NCBI RefSeq assembly: GCF_002156705.1
Contig: NZ_CP019893.1
Coordinates: forward strand, 930,001-994,000
Reading direction: 5' to 3'
DNA from: Natrarchaeobaculum aegyptiacum
Lineage (GTDB): Archaea > Halobacteriota > Halobacteria > Halobacteriales > Natrialbaceae
DNA length: 64,000 nucleotides
The notes beneath the pieces are model-generated. The model was not told the origin of the DNA. It saw only the letters and a list, made by a program, of their open reading frames with translations, and did no database searches. Positions 55,073-64,000 of the stretch are shown one piece after another (the first letter of the stretch is position 1; each line of letters begins with the position of its first letter). Position numbers and translations under genes: made by a program.

Positions 55073-58000
55073 ATGTCTCGAGGCCACCCTTCGTCTTCCG
55101 ATCGTCTCCCGGCCGCAGGCCGCCGGGACGACGGTCACCAGTGGTGTCACACGCGCCGTCACCGTCGACCGTGTCGACACAGTCGATTCGTCCCGGAGTC
55201 GCCAGCGTGGGCGATCCTCGTCGGCATGGTCTGGCTCGGTGGGCTCCTCGCTCTTTCGGTGCTCGTTCTGGCGACGACGTCGTGGAACGTCCTCGGCGGC
55301 GACCTCGGGGTCGGTGGGAGCGTCGGCTGGCTCGCGATATTCGGGTCGGCGGTGCTCGGCGTCGCCGTGAGCGACGACGGAAATGGATGCAACGACCTCG
55401 AGCTACTGACTGCGCAGGTCCGGGCGTTCACGGATCGACTCGAGGACGGGACGGGGTCGATCGAGGACGCTGCAGCGGGCCCCGATTCCAGCGTCGCAAC
55501 TGCAACCGGAGACCCGAGTGAGGTGGACGCCCCCGCCGAGAGCTCGTTCGAACTGGAGCGCGAAGACGACCTCGGCGACCTCGCCGACGCGATCGACGAA
55601 CTGGCGTCGGTCGCTGCGGACCAGGCGCAGGCACAGGCACAGGCAGAGCGCGATAAGCTGCGAGAGCGAAACCAGTGGCTGAATGCGGTCGTCGACGCCG
55701 CGCCGACGGCGCTCGTGGCCGTCGACCTCGAGGACGCCGTCAGGCTGTGGAATTCGGCGGCAGAACGGCTCTTCGGCTGGCGTCGCGAGGAGGTCGAGGG
55801 GGAGCCGCTGCCGACGCTTCCCGACGCCGAGGCGGGTGTCGAGGAGTTCAACTCGTTCCTCGAGACGCTCCGGACGGGTGAGCGCGTGACCGGTGCCACG
55901 ATCGAGCGACGGCGAAAGGACGGGGAGGTGATCGACCTGACGCTCTCGAAAGCACCGATCCGGAACGACGAGGGAGAGATCGTCGGGCTACTCGGCTCCA
56001 TGGAAGAACGGATGGACGAGGCAGATCCGAATCGACTGGCGCGCGAACGCGGCGACCGGCTCCAGCGCTACCGGGCGTTCACGAACGACGTACTCGACGC
56101 GATCGACGACGTCATCTACGTGCTGGACGAGGACGGCGACGTCCTCCGGTGGAACCAGGCGCTCACGGAACTATCGGGCTACCCGAACGCCGAGATCGCA
56201 GATATGCGCGCCGTCGAGTTCTTCGACGACGAGGACCGGGAGGCAGTCGCCGAGGCGATCGACGCCGTCCTCGAGACGGGTGAAGCACGAATCGAGGTTC
56301 CGGTGGTGACGGCCGACGGCGAGCACGTTCCGCTCGAGTTTTCGGCCTCACGGCTCGAGGACGCCTCCGGTCGGACGGTGATCGTCGGCGTGGGTCGGGA
56401 CATCACCGATCGACGAGCCAAAGAGCGCGAACTCGAGCGGTATCGGCAGTTCACGAACGACGTACTCGACGCGATCGACGACGTGTTCTACGTACTGGAA
56501 AAAGACGGTTCGATGCGGCGCTGGAACGAGGCGGTCGGCGAGGTGACCGGTTACACCGACGACGAGATCGCTGAGATGAACGCTCTCGAGTTCTTCGGCG
56601 AGGAAGATCGGCCGGCCATCCGCGACTCGATGCGAGAAGCGTTCGAGACGGGTGATACGCGGGTCGAAGCTGGCTACCGCACCAGAGACGGCGAACAGAT
56701 CCCCTACGAGTTCGTCGCGACGGTCCTCGAGGACCCCGACGGAACGCCCGTCGAGGTGGGAATCGGTCGGGACATCTCCGACCGAAAGCGCTACGAACGG
56801 GAACTCGAGGCAGCGACCGAACGGCTCGACTCCGTCGTCTCGAACGCGCCGGTCATCCTCTACGCGGTCGACGACGACGGCGTCTTCACGTTCTCGGAGG
56901 GAGCAGGACTCGAGGCGCTCGGGTTCGAGTCCGGCGAGGTCGTCGGCGAGTCGGTCGAGGACGTGTACGCGGACCACGACGGCGTCCTCGGCGACGTCGA
57001 GCGGGCGCTGGCTGGCGAACAGGTCGACGCCGTCCGCGAGGTCGGCAACACGATCTTCGAGTCGAGCTATCAGCCCGTCTTCGACGACGACGGCGAGGTC
57101 ACGGAGATCATCGGCGTCGCGATCGACGTCACCGAGCGAAAGCGTCGCGAGCGGGAACTTCGTGAGCGCGAACGGGAGCTCTCGCGGCTGATGTCCAACG
57201 TGCCCGGGATGGTCTACCGGTGTCGCAACGAGCGCGGCTGGCCGTTCGAGTTCGTCAGCGACGGCTGTGTCGACCTCACCGGCTACGAGCCCGCAGCCCT
57301 CGTTTCCGGCGAGGTGGACTGGGGCGAGGACGTCGTCGCCGAGGACCACGACGAGCTCTGGGAGGAGGTACAGGCGGCCGTCGACGACCGCGAGCCCTAC
57401 ACGGTGACGTTTCCGATCGAGACGGCCGACGGCGAACGTCGCTGGATGAGCGAACAGGGCCGGGGCGTCTACGCCGAGGACGGATCGCTCGAGCATCTGG
57501 AGGGCGTCATCATCGACGTCACCGATCGCATCGAGAGCGAGCGCGAACTCGAGCGCACCCGGGCGCTGCTCGAACAGGCCCAGCGACTGGCCGGCGTCGG
57601 CGGCTGGGAGATCGACGTTCGCAGCGAACCGTTCGACCTCGAGGTAACCGACCAGACCGCCCGAATCCACGGCGTCTCACCCGCAGACGGTATCGACTTC
57701 GAGGAGTTCCGCGAGTTCGTCCATTCGGACGACCGACCGCAGGTCACCTCGGCTTTCGAGCGGGCAGTCACCGACCGGGAACCGTACGACCTCGAGTTCC
57801 GGATCTACACGGCCGACGGTGAAACTCGCTGGGTGCGTTCGGTCGGCGAGCCCGTCGTCGACGACCGGAACGGGCGATACCCGGAGAACGGCCGCCCCGG
57901 TTCCGACGGCGAAGTCGTTGCCGTTCGCGGCTCCGTTCAGGACGTTACCGGGCGCACCGAGCGCGAGCGCGAACTCGAGCGCTACGAGACGATCGTTCAG

Positions 58001-61000
58001 GCGCTGGGCGAACTGGTGTACGTCATCGACGAGGAGGGATACTTCAGGTTCGTCAACGACGCGCTGACGGAACTGACTGGCCACGAGCCCGCGGAGTTGA
58101 TCGGCGAGCACGCCTCGACGATCATGACCGACGAGGACGTCGAGGCGGCTCGCGACCAGATCCGGGAGCTGTTGCGTGCAGACGTCCCGTCCCGGACGTT
58201 CGAGATCCAGCTGGAGACGAAAGCCGGCGACGTGCTCGATGCCGAGAACCACATCGCGCTGTTGCCGATGCTCGACGGGGAGTTCGCAGGAACGGCAGGC
58301 GTGATCCGCGACGTCACCGACAGGAAGGAACGCGAGCGCGAACTCGAGCGGACGCGCGACCTGCTCAATCGGGTCCAGCGGCTGGCGAAGGTCGGTGGCT
58401 GGGAACTCGACTTGCGAACCGATCCGCGGGAGGCGATCTGGAGCGAGGAACTCTACCGGCTCCATGACCTGCCGACGGACGTCAGCCCGGATCTCGAGAC
58501 GACGATACAGTGTTACCATCCCGAGGACCGCGATCTCGCCCGGGAGATGGTCGAGACGTCCATCGAGACCGCAACGGGGTACGATTTCGAGGCCAGGTTG
58601 CTGACCAGAGAAGGCGAGGTTCGATGGGTGCGGGCGGTGAGCGAACCGATCTTCGACGAGAACGGAGACCTCATCAAGTTCCGCGGGTCGGTCAGGGACG
58701 TTACCGAGCAGAAAGCACGCGAGCGCGAACTCGAGCGGACGAAAGCGCGACTCGAGCAGACCTCACAGCTTGCGAGCGTCGGTGGCTGGGAACTCGACGT
58801 CCGCGAGGAACCCTACACGCTCCAGTGGACCGCAGAGACTGCTCGAATCCACGGGTTAGATCCCGAGATTGAGATGGACGTCGAGCAGGCACTGGAGTAC
58901 TACCATCCGAAGGACGTCGAGACGGTCCGATCGGCCGTCGATCGCGCGATCGAAGACGGCGAGTCGTACGTCCACGAGGTCCGGTTGCTCCCCGAAGACG
59001 GCGAGCGGCGCTGGGTCCGGTCTCGCGGCGAGCCGATCGTCGAAGACGGCGACGTGGTAGCGGTCCACGGCTCGATCCAGGACGTCACCGAACGCAAGGA
59101 ACGCGAACGCGAACTCGAGCGGACCCGCGCGTTGCTCCAGCGGGTCGAGGAACTCGCCAACATCGGTGGCTGGGAACTGGACTTGCGAAGCGATCCACCG
59201 ACACCGACGTGGACGAACGAACTCTACCACATCCACGGGATGCCGGTCGAGGAACCGCCGGACCTCGGCGCGTCGATCGAGAAGTATCACCCGGACGATA
59301 AGCCCCGGGTCCGGGCCGGGCTCGAGAACGCCATCGAGAACGGAGAGATCTACGACGTCGAAGCACGGCTGTACCCCGCTCCCGACGACCTCCGGTGGGT
59401 CCGGGCAGTGGGTGTTCCCGTCTTCGAGGACGGCGAGCTCGTCAAGATTCACGGCGCGCTCAAGGACGTGACCGAACGGAAAGAACGTGAACTCGCCCTC
59501 GAGTCGCTCCACGAGACGGCACGCGGGCTCCTCGGGACCGAGTCCGTCGAGGAGGTCGCCAGGCTCGCCGTCGAGACTGCAGACGACGTCCTCGACGTCG
59601 ACGGCGTAGCGCTCTACCGACTCGACGACGACCGGAACCAGCTGGTTCCCGTCGACTGCACGGACCGGTTCGTCGAGTCGACGACCGGTGAGTCGGCGAT
59701 GTCGCTCGGAAACGGCGACGCGATCCCGTGGCGAGCGTTCGTCACCGGCACCCAGCAGGTACTCGGCGATCCGGACGCGATCGATCGGTCGTCGTTTCTC
59801 GAGCCAGCCGTCGAATCCGCCGTCGCGGTCCCGATCGGTCGCCACGGCGTCTTCGTGGTCACCGCCGAGTCGGGAGCGATCGACGAGGACGCCCGCCAGC
59901 TGATCGAGACGCTCGTCGCGACGACCGAAGCCGCCCTCGATCGCCTCGAGAGCGAGGCAGCACTGCGCGAACGCGACGACGAACTCGAGTCGCAAAACGA
60001 GCGACTCAGGCGACAGGTCTCGGTCACCGAGACGATCCGCCGGATCAACGGCTCGCTCGTCGGCGTCTCCAGCCGCGACGAGATCGAACGGACGGTCCCC
60101 GAGCGTCTCGTCGAAGACGACGACATCGCCTTCGCCTGGATCGGTGCGGCCGATCCGTCCGGGACGTCCCTCGAGACGCTCTCCTGGGCCGGGGGCGGCG
60201 AGGAGTACCTCGACGCCGTCTCGTTCGACCTCGAGGAGGCGGTGGAACCGGCCTGTCTCGCGACTCGCCGGGGTGAAGCGACGATCGTCGAAAACGTGAT
60301 CGACGGACTCAGGCAGGACGCCTGGCGACGGCGCGCACTCGAGGCCGGCTTCCAGTCGGTCGTGGCCGTCCCACTCGCACTCGAGGAGTACTCCTACGGC
60401 GTGCTCGCGGTGTACGGGACCGAGCCGAACACGTTCACCACCCTCGAGCGAGCGGTCTTCGCTGAACTGGGCGAGACGATCGCGAACGCGATCACGGCAA
60501 CCAGAACCCGGGAGGCCCTCCACGCCGAGACCCTCCTCGAGCTCACCGTCTCGATCGACGACTCGAGCGACGTGCTCTCCCAGCTCGCCACCCAGTCGGG
60601 TGCAGGGGTCTCGTTCGAAGGGCTGGGCACCCAGTCGGGGCCGGGGTCCGGATCGGAGTCGCGGGTGTTCTTCCAGACGACGGGTGTCGAACCCGACGCG
60701 ATCGAGGAGACGCTCGAAGGACTCGTCTCGGTCTCCGGGCACCGGTTGCTGGCGTGCACCCGAAACGGAGACGAGGACGGGAACGGGTCCGACGGCGAGG
60801 GACCCATCCGCTGTCGATTCGAGGCCCTGGTAACTGGCGACGTCCTCGCCCCGCGGCTGGTTCGACACGGTGCCAGCCCACGCTCGATCGAGGCTGACGG
60901 CACCGAAACCCTCGTGACCGCGGAGCTCCCGGCTGGAACGGACGTCCGCGAGTTCGTCCAGTTACTTACGGATCACTACGGCGAGACCAGTCTCGAGCGC

Positions 61001-61264
61001 CGCCAGTACGTCGACCGCTCGAGTCACACCCGTCGGGAGCTTGTGACCTCGCTGTTCGACTCGCTGACCGATCGCCAGCTCGAGGTGCTCAGGACGGCCT
61101 ACTACGCCGGCTACTTCGAGTGGCCACGTGAGAGCACCGGCGAGGACGTCGCCGAGATGCTGTCGGTCTCCCAGCCGACGATCAACCGCCACCTCCGGAT
61201 CGCCCAGCAACGGCTGTTCGAGCAGTTGCTGGAGCCGGGGCACGTCGCCGACGTGGGTGCCTGA
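55073..61264 (+). CDS. 2063-residue PAS/GAF Bat-type sensor-regulator
   Basis: A very large one-component regulator. Two hydrophobic segments (about 55220-55370) put the N terminus in the membrane. About ten PAS domains follow at nucleotide positions near 55650-56000, 56065, 56440, 56810, 57175, 57560, 57985, 58350, 58735 and 59110-59480; several are near copies (NDVLDAIDDVIYVL and NDVLDAIDDVFYVL; four GGWE[IL]D types). Two GAF domains (59490-59970, 60030-60520), a Bat output domain and an HTH_10 (LTDRQLEVLRTAYYAGYFEW) close it. No HisKA or ATPase is present, so signals act directly on transcription. The ATG at 55073 is supported by a TATA-like element; upstream frame has no gene-like composition. 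Confidence 0.9.
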   Translation: MSRGHPSSSDRLPAAGRRDDGHQWCHTRRHRRPCRHSRFVPESPAWAILVGMVWLGGLLALSVLVLATTSWNVLGGDLGVGGSVGWLAIFGSAVLGVAVSDDGNGCNDLELLTAQVRAFTDRLEDGTGSIEDAAAGPDSSVATATGDPSEVDAPAESSFELEREDDLGDLADAIDELASVAADQAQAQAQAERDKLRERNQWLNAVVDAAPTALVAVDLEDAVRLWNSAAERLFGWRREEVEGEPLPTLPDAEAGVEEFNSFLETLRTGERVTGATIERRRKDGEVIDLTLSKAPIRNDEGEIVGLLGSMEERMDEADPNRLARERGDRLQRYRAFTNDVLDAIDDVIYVLDEDGDVLRWNQALTELSGYPNAEIADMRAVEFFDDEDREAVAEAIDAVLETGEARIEVPVVTADGEHVPLEFSASRLEDASGRTVIVGVGRDITDRRAKERELERYRQFTNDVLDAIDDVFYVLEKDGSMRRWNEAVGEVTGYTDDEIAEMNALEFFGEEDRPAIRDSMREAFETGDTRVEAGYRTRDGEQIPYEFVATVLEDPDGTPVEVGIGRDISDRKRYERELEAATERLDSVVSNAPVILYAVDDDGVFTFSEGAGLEALGFESGEVVGESVEDVYADHDGVLGDVERALAGEQVDAVREVGNTIFESSYQPVFDDDGEVTEIIGVAIDVTERKRRERELRERERELSRLMSNVPGMVYRCRNERGWPFEFVSDGCVDLTGYEPAALVSGEVDWGEDVVAEDHDELWEEVQAAVDDREPYTVTFPIETADGERRWMSEQGRGVYAEDGSLEHLEGVIIDVTDRIESERELERTRALLEQAQRLAGVGGWEIDVRSEPFDLEVTDQTARIHGVSPADGIDFEEFREFVHSDDRPQVTSAFERAVTDREPYDLEFRIYTADGETRWVRSVGEPVVDDRNGRYPENGRPGSDGEVVAVRGSVQDVTGRTERERELERYETIVQALGELVYVIDEEGYFRFVNDALTELTGHEPAELIGEHASTIMTDEDVEAARDQIRELLRADVPSRTFEIQLETKAGDVLDAENHIALLPMLDGEFAGTAGVIRDVTDRKERERELERTRDLLNRVQRLAKVGGWELDLRTDPREAIWSEELYRLHDLPTDVSPDLETTIQCYHPEDRDLAREMVETSIETATGYDFEARLLTREGEVRWVRAVSEPIFDENGDLIKFRGSVRDVTEQKARERELERTKARLEQTSQLASVGGWELDVREEPYTLQWTAETARIHGLDPEIEMDVEQALEYYHPKDVETVRSAVDRAIEDGESYVHEVRLLPEDGERRWVRSRGEPIVEDGDVVAVHGSIQDVTERKERERELERTRALLQRVEELANIGGWELDLRSDPPTPTWTNELYHIHGMPVEEPPDLGASIEKYHPDDKPRVRAGLENAIENGEIYDVEARLYPAPDDLRWVRAVGVPVFEDGELVKIHGALKDVTERKERELALESLHETARGLLGTESVEEVARLAVETADDVLDVDGVALYRLDDDRNQLVPVDCTDRFVESTTGESAMSLGNGDAIPWRAFVTGTQQVLGDPDAIDRSSFLEPAVESAVAVPIGRHGVFVVTAESGAIDEDARQLIETLVATTEAALDRLESEAALRERDDELESQNERLRRQVSVTETIRRINGSLVGVSSRDEIERTVPERLVEDDDIAFAWIGAADPSGTSLETLSWAGGGEEYLDAVSFDLEEAVEPACLATRRGEATIVENVIDGLRQDAWRRRALEAGFQSVVAVPLALEEYSYGVLAVYGTEPNTFTTLERAVFAELGETIANAITATRTREALHAETLLELTVSIDDSSDVLSQLATQSGAGVSFEGLGTQSGPGSGSESRVFFQTTGVEPDAIEETLEGLVSVSGHRLLACTRNGDEDGNGSDGEGPIRCRFEALVTGDVLAPRLVRHGASPRSIEADGTETLVTAELPAGTDVREFVQLLTDHYGETSLERRQYVDRSSHTRRELVTSLFDSLTDRQLEVLRTAYYAGYFEWPRESTGEDVAEMLSVSQPTINRHLRIAQQRLFEQLLEPGHVADVGA

Positions 61265-61399
61265 TCGTCTCGGCTGGCGGTCCAACGCCGTTCGTCACCT
61301 TCAATCTCGCCCTCGTCCACACCACCACCTGCACCCTCACGCCACGCGCCGGTCGAGACGGAGAACAACCCAAAAGACCCCGGCCACCGAACCCCGACC

Positions 61400-62227
61400 A
61401 TGGACACCCCTCAGCGGTCCTCGAGTTCCACCCCCACCGGCGGACCGATCACGGCCGTGCTCGTCGCGATCGGGCTCTCGGCGTTCGGCATCGCCGCCAC
61501 GCAGGTGACCACAGCCCCCGCATTCCTCCTCGAGCCGGGGCTCGCTACCGCGCCGGGTGAGGCACCGGTCTCCGTCCGGACACTCTTTTTCGTCCTGAAC
61601 TTCCTCGGGTTCGTCCTCGCGGGAGCGATCTACCTCGCGGTGACCAACCGTGGCTGGGATTACGTCGACCTCCGCGTTCCGACGGTGAGAGACTGGCTGT
61701 ACGTCGTCGGCGGCATCGGCGTGAGCATCCTCTTTTACGTCGTCGTGGCCCTCCTGCTCACAGTGATCGATCTGCCGGCCTCGGAGAACCAGGTCGTCGA
61801 GTTCATCGGCGGCGACCCGGAGATGGTCCTGATCATGATCGCGATCGTCTTCTTCGTCAACGCACCCGCCGAGGAGTTTCTCTTCAGGAACGTCGTCCAG
61901 AAGCGCCTCTACGACGCCTTCTCCCGGATGCAGGCCGTCGTCGGGGCGAGCCTCATCTTCGCGCTGGTCCACCTTCCCGTCTACGTCATCAACGCCGACT
62001 CGGCGCTCGCGACGGCCGTCTCTCTTACAGTCGTCTTCGGTGGGTCGCTCATCTTCGGCTACCTCTACGCGAAGACCGACAACCTCGTCGCCCCGACGGC
62101 CGCACACGCGGCGTTCAACGCCGTCCAGTTCGCGCTGCTGTACCTCGGCATGGTGTTGGATCTCGAGTCCGTAGAGTCGACCCCGACGGGACTGCTGGCC
62201 GCCGTCGGTCCGGTGGTCGGCTGGTAA
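61400..62227 (+). CDS. CPBP family intramembrane metalloprotease
   Basis: A 275-residue membrane protein with about seven helices. The glutamic endopeptidase motifs are present: EEFLFRNVVQKRLYD, then FALVHLPVYV, and HAAFNAVQF. Members of this family process proteins in the membrane (CAAX protease/Abi type); the substrate is unknown. The ATG at 61400 begins MDTPQRSSSSTPTGG. It lies 135 nt after the giant regulator. Confidence 0.88.
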   Translation: MDTPQRSSSSTPTGGPITAVLVAIGLSAFGIAATQVTTAPAFLLEPGLATAPGEAPVSVRTLFFVLNFLGFVLAGAIYLAVTNRGWDYVDLRVPTVRDWLYVVGGIGVSILFYVVVALLLTVIDLPASENQVVEFIGGDPEMVLIMIAIVFFVNAPAEEFLFRNVVQKRLYDAFSRMQAVVGASLIFALVHLPVYVINADSALATAVSLTVVFGGSLIFGYLYAKTDNLVAPTAAHAAFNAVQFALLYLGMVLDLESVESTPTGLLAAVGPVVGW

Positions 62228-62314
62228 TCGCTCGCCAGTACGAGTGGGGACCTCGGGTACTGTCACCCCGCCTGCGTCCGGCACTTTATTAGGATCCGCA
62301 CGGGAGAGAGGGGT

Positions 62315-62833
62315 ATGTCTCAGGCGAAGGGCGACCGCCGCGAACGCGAACTCGTCAACGCACTCGACGAGGCCGGCTTCGCGGTGATGCGCGCCCCCGC
62401 GAGCGGCTCTGCGACCGAACGCGAACTCCCCGACGTGCTCGCCGGCAACGGCGAGGATTTCTACGCGATCGAGGCGAAATCCAGTTCCGGCAAGCCGATC
62501 TATCTCACCGGCGAGGAGGTCGAGGCCCTGATCTACTTCGCCCGCAACTTCGGTGCAAAGCCCCGCATCGGTGTCCGCTTCGACCGCGAAGACTGGTACT
62601 TCTTCCACCCCGGCGACCTCCACGTCACCGACGGCGGCAACTACCGCGTGAAAAAAGAGACCGCCCTCGCCGACGGCACCGACTTCCCAGAGTTCGTCGG
62701 CGACAGCGTAAAAGTGACCCTCGCTGAAGTCGGCCAGAAACAGTCGGGGCCCGACGATGAGATCCTGCGAATCCTGAACGCCGTCAAACAGGACGTAATG
62801 GACGTCGAGGAAGCGGCCGAGATGCTCGAGTAG
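62315..62833 (+). CDS. hjc: Holliday junction resolvase Hjc
   Basis: A 172-residue archaeal Hjc, which cleaves four-way DNA junctions. It has [20 protein letters not shown] and the metal-binding catalytic residues in LPDVLAG and AIEAKSSSG, then the [10 protein letters not shown] strand. The extra about 45 residues at the C terminus are acidic, as in other haloarchaea. ATG at 62315 with a TTTATTAGG element around 62285-62293 as the probable TATA box. Confidence 0.92.
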   Translation: MSQAKGDRRERELVNALDEAGFAVMRAPASGSATERELPDVLAGNGEDFYAIEAKSSSGKPIYLTGEEVEALIYFARNFGAKPRIGVRFDREDWYFFHPGDLHVTDGGNYRVKKETALADGTDFPEFVGDSVKVTLAEVGQKQSGPDDEILRILNAVKQDVMDVEEAAEMLE

Positions 62834-63003
62834 CGCCGCACTCTGTCGACCCGACCGGCGCGTCGTCACAGGCGGTCGCTCGAATTTCGTGTCGCTTTGC
62901 ATATTGTTTTTCTCCGCCAACAGCCGCTCGAGTCAGTCTACTGGCCAAAATCGTCATATGTCCACCCTGCCAGAAACTTCGCGTACAAGGTATTCAGTTC
63001 ATT

Positions 63004-64000
63004 ATGACGTTCTCTCTACCGGATCAGTCCTTTCTCTGGACAGTCGCTGTCGCGCTGGTGCTGGCCCTCTCGCTGCTGGCACCGCTCGGTGCGGGGCTGG
63101 CCGGTGCCAGCGTGGCACCCGGCACGGTCCTCTCCGGCGACGGGTCGGACTCGACGGAGAGCGTCCCCACCCAGTCACCGGCCGACGTCGACATCGATCC
63201 CGCGCTCGAGGACGCAGCCGATCGGTCGGGTCTGGGGACCCAGACGGCCGCCGACGAGCCACTCGAGGTCGTCGTCCGCATGGACGCAGAACGCTCCGCG
63301 GTGGCATCGCCGCAGGCCGATACCTCACCCGACGGGCTCAAAGTGGAGGCGAGGGAAACCCAGCAGGCGCTCGAGGCCTTCGCAGAGGCTCACGATGGCG
63401 TCGAGATCAAAACCCAGTTCTGGATCGCGAATGCCGTCGTCCTCGAGATCGATCCCGACGACGTGGCGCTCGAGGCCGTTGCAGGCGTCAGCGGAGTCGA
63501 TCGGTTGCACACGAACTTCGAGGTGGAACGGGCGAGCGAAAGCGCGCTCGATCGGACAGCCGGAGCGGCTGGGTCGCATCCTTCGATTTCGACTCCCCAC
63601 CCGACCGTCACGACCGGATCCACGGCCGCAACGTACGGTCTCGAGCAGAGTAACGCGACGACGGTCTGGGACGAGTACGACACCCGGGGAGCGGGGACCA
63701 CCGTGGCCGTGCTCGATACCGGAGTCGACGTCGACAACCACACCGATCTCGAGGCGGCGCTCGTCGAGGACGGATGGTACGACACTATCGACGGGAGTGC
63801 GACTCCGGGCGACGTCGAGGGTCACGGGACCCACGTTAGCGGGACCGTCGTCGGGTACCAGACCGATAGCGGTGTCCACTACGGTGTCGCACCCGAAGCC
63901 GGATTGTTACACGCCAAAGTGCTCGACGACGCAGGGTCCGGATCACTCGAGGACGTTCTCGACGGCCTCCAGTGGGCACTCGACCACGACAGCGACGTCG
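63004..64000 (+). CDS. Subtilisin-like (S8) serine protease, 3' end outside window
   Basis: An open frame from the ATG at 63004 to the window end, 332 codons. A signal-type N terminus (WTVAVALVLALSLLAPLGAG) is followed by an inhibitor I9-like propeptide (about residues 75-165). The catalytic Asp is in VAVLDTGVDVDNH and the His in GHGTHVSGTVVG; the Ser would be beyond 64000. This is a secreted halophilic protease of the halolysin type or a relative. No twin-arginine is seen, unlike many halolysins. Confidence 0.9.
   Translation, partial: MTFSLPDQSFLWTVAVALVLALSLLAPLGAGLAGASVAPGTVLSGDGSDSTESVPTQSPADVDIDPALEDAADRSGLGTQTAADEPLEVVVRMDAERSAVASPQADTSPDGLKVEARETQQALEAFAEAHDGVEIKTQFWIANAVVLEIDPDDVALEAVAGVSGVDRLHTNFEVERASESALDRTAGAAGSHPSISTPHPTVTTGSTAATYGLEQSNATTVWDEYDTRGAGTTVAVLDTGVDVDNHTDLEAALVEDGWYDTIDGSATPGDVEGHGTHVSGTVVGYQTDSGVHYGVAPEAGLLHAKVLDDAGSGSLEDVLDGLQWALDHDSDV

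Overview
The window is about 64 kb of haloarchaeal chromosome. The evidence is a GC-rich sequence with strongly acidic proteins, Bat-type HTH_10 regulators, HalOD1 and DUF7344 domains, a thermosome with a GGM tail, an RPA/RPA-associated pair, TrmY, a Dph6-type ligase and many leaderless-looking promoters (TATA about 25-30 nt before the start codon). The combination of PolB2, a formate-THF ligase and a sulfide:quinone oxidoreductase/cytochrome bd cluster suggests the Natrialbales side of the class, but genus cannot be fixed from sequence alone.

Layout. 1-4.5 kb: SufS (cut by the window edge) and SufU around a DUF7344 regulator, then a large Bat-type response regulator. 4.9-9.9 kb: a minus-strand PolB2 operon (RecA-like protein, small protein, PolB2 with a damaged active site) followed upstream by a short Orc1/Cdc6 gene; both transcription units carry the same tandem 9-mer promoter element at the same distance from the start codon. 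9.9-11.3 kb: no recognisable gene. 11.8-16.1 kb: an Sqr-DUF1641-CydA-CydB operon able to pass electrons from sulfide to oxygen, next to a dead DsrE-family gene and a DDE transposase (16.5-18.8 kb). 19-31 kb: mixed chromosomal genes, including a Cas4-like protein without an obvious nuclease centre, a frameshifted formate-THF ligase, a histidine kinase/response regulator pair and pyruvate kinase. 30-46 kb: a DUF373 membrane protein, Dph6-type ligase, TrmY, tRNA-Pro, a tail-anchored PLD-like protein, KH-domain protein, thermosome, MoaB, an RPA operon preceded by a 10-codon upstream ORF, and tRNA-His. Both tRNA genes are trailed by repeated copies of their own 3' ends interleaved with inverted copies and hairpins. 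47-54.8 kb: a Bat-type regulator divergent from a rhodanese-MBL persulfide-type enzyme and an MFS transporter, an F420 enzyme, a 1.3 kb gene-poor stretch, PspAB and a cupin. 55-61.3 kb: a 2063-residue sensor-regulator with about ten PAS domains. The window ends with a CPBP protease, Hjc and the start of a subtilisin-like protease.

The strongest candidate for something new is the promoter link between the orc1-like gene and the PolB2 operon, which suggests a co-regulated DNA-damage or replication-stress module. The tRNA-tail repeats, the sulfide-oxidation cluster with its decayed DsrE partner, the catalytically doubtful Cas4-like and PolB2 proteins, and the leaderless upstream ORF of rpa are the next most interesting points. 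Many very small zinc-finger proteins are also present, two of which (57 and 43 residues) are easily missed.
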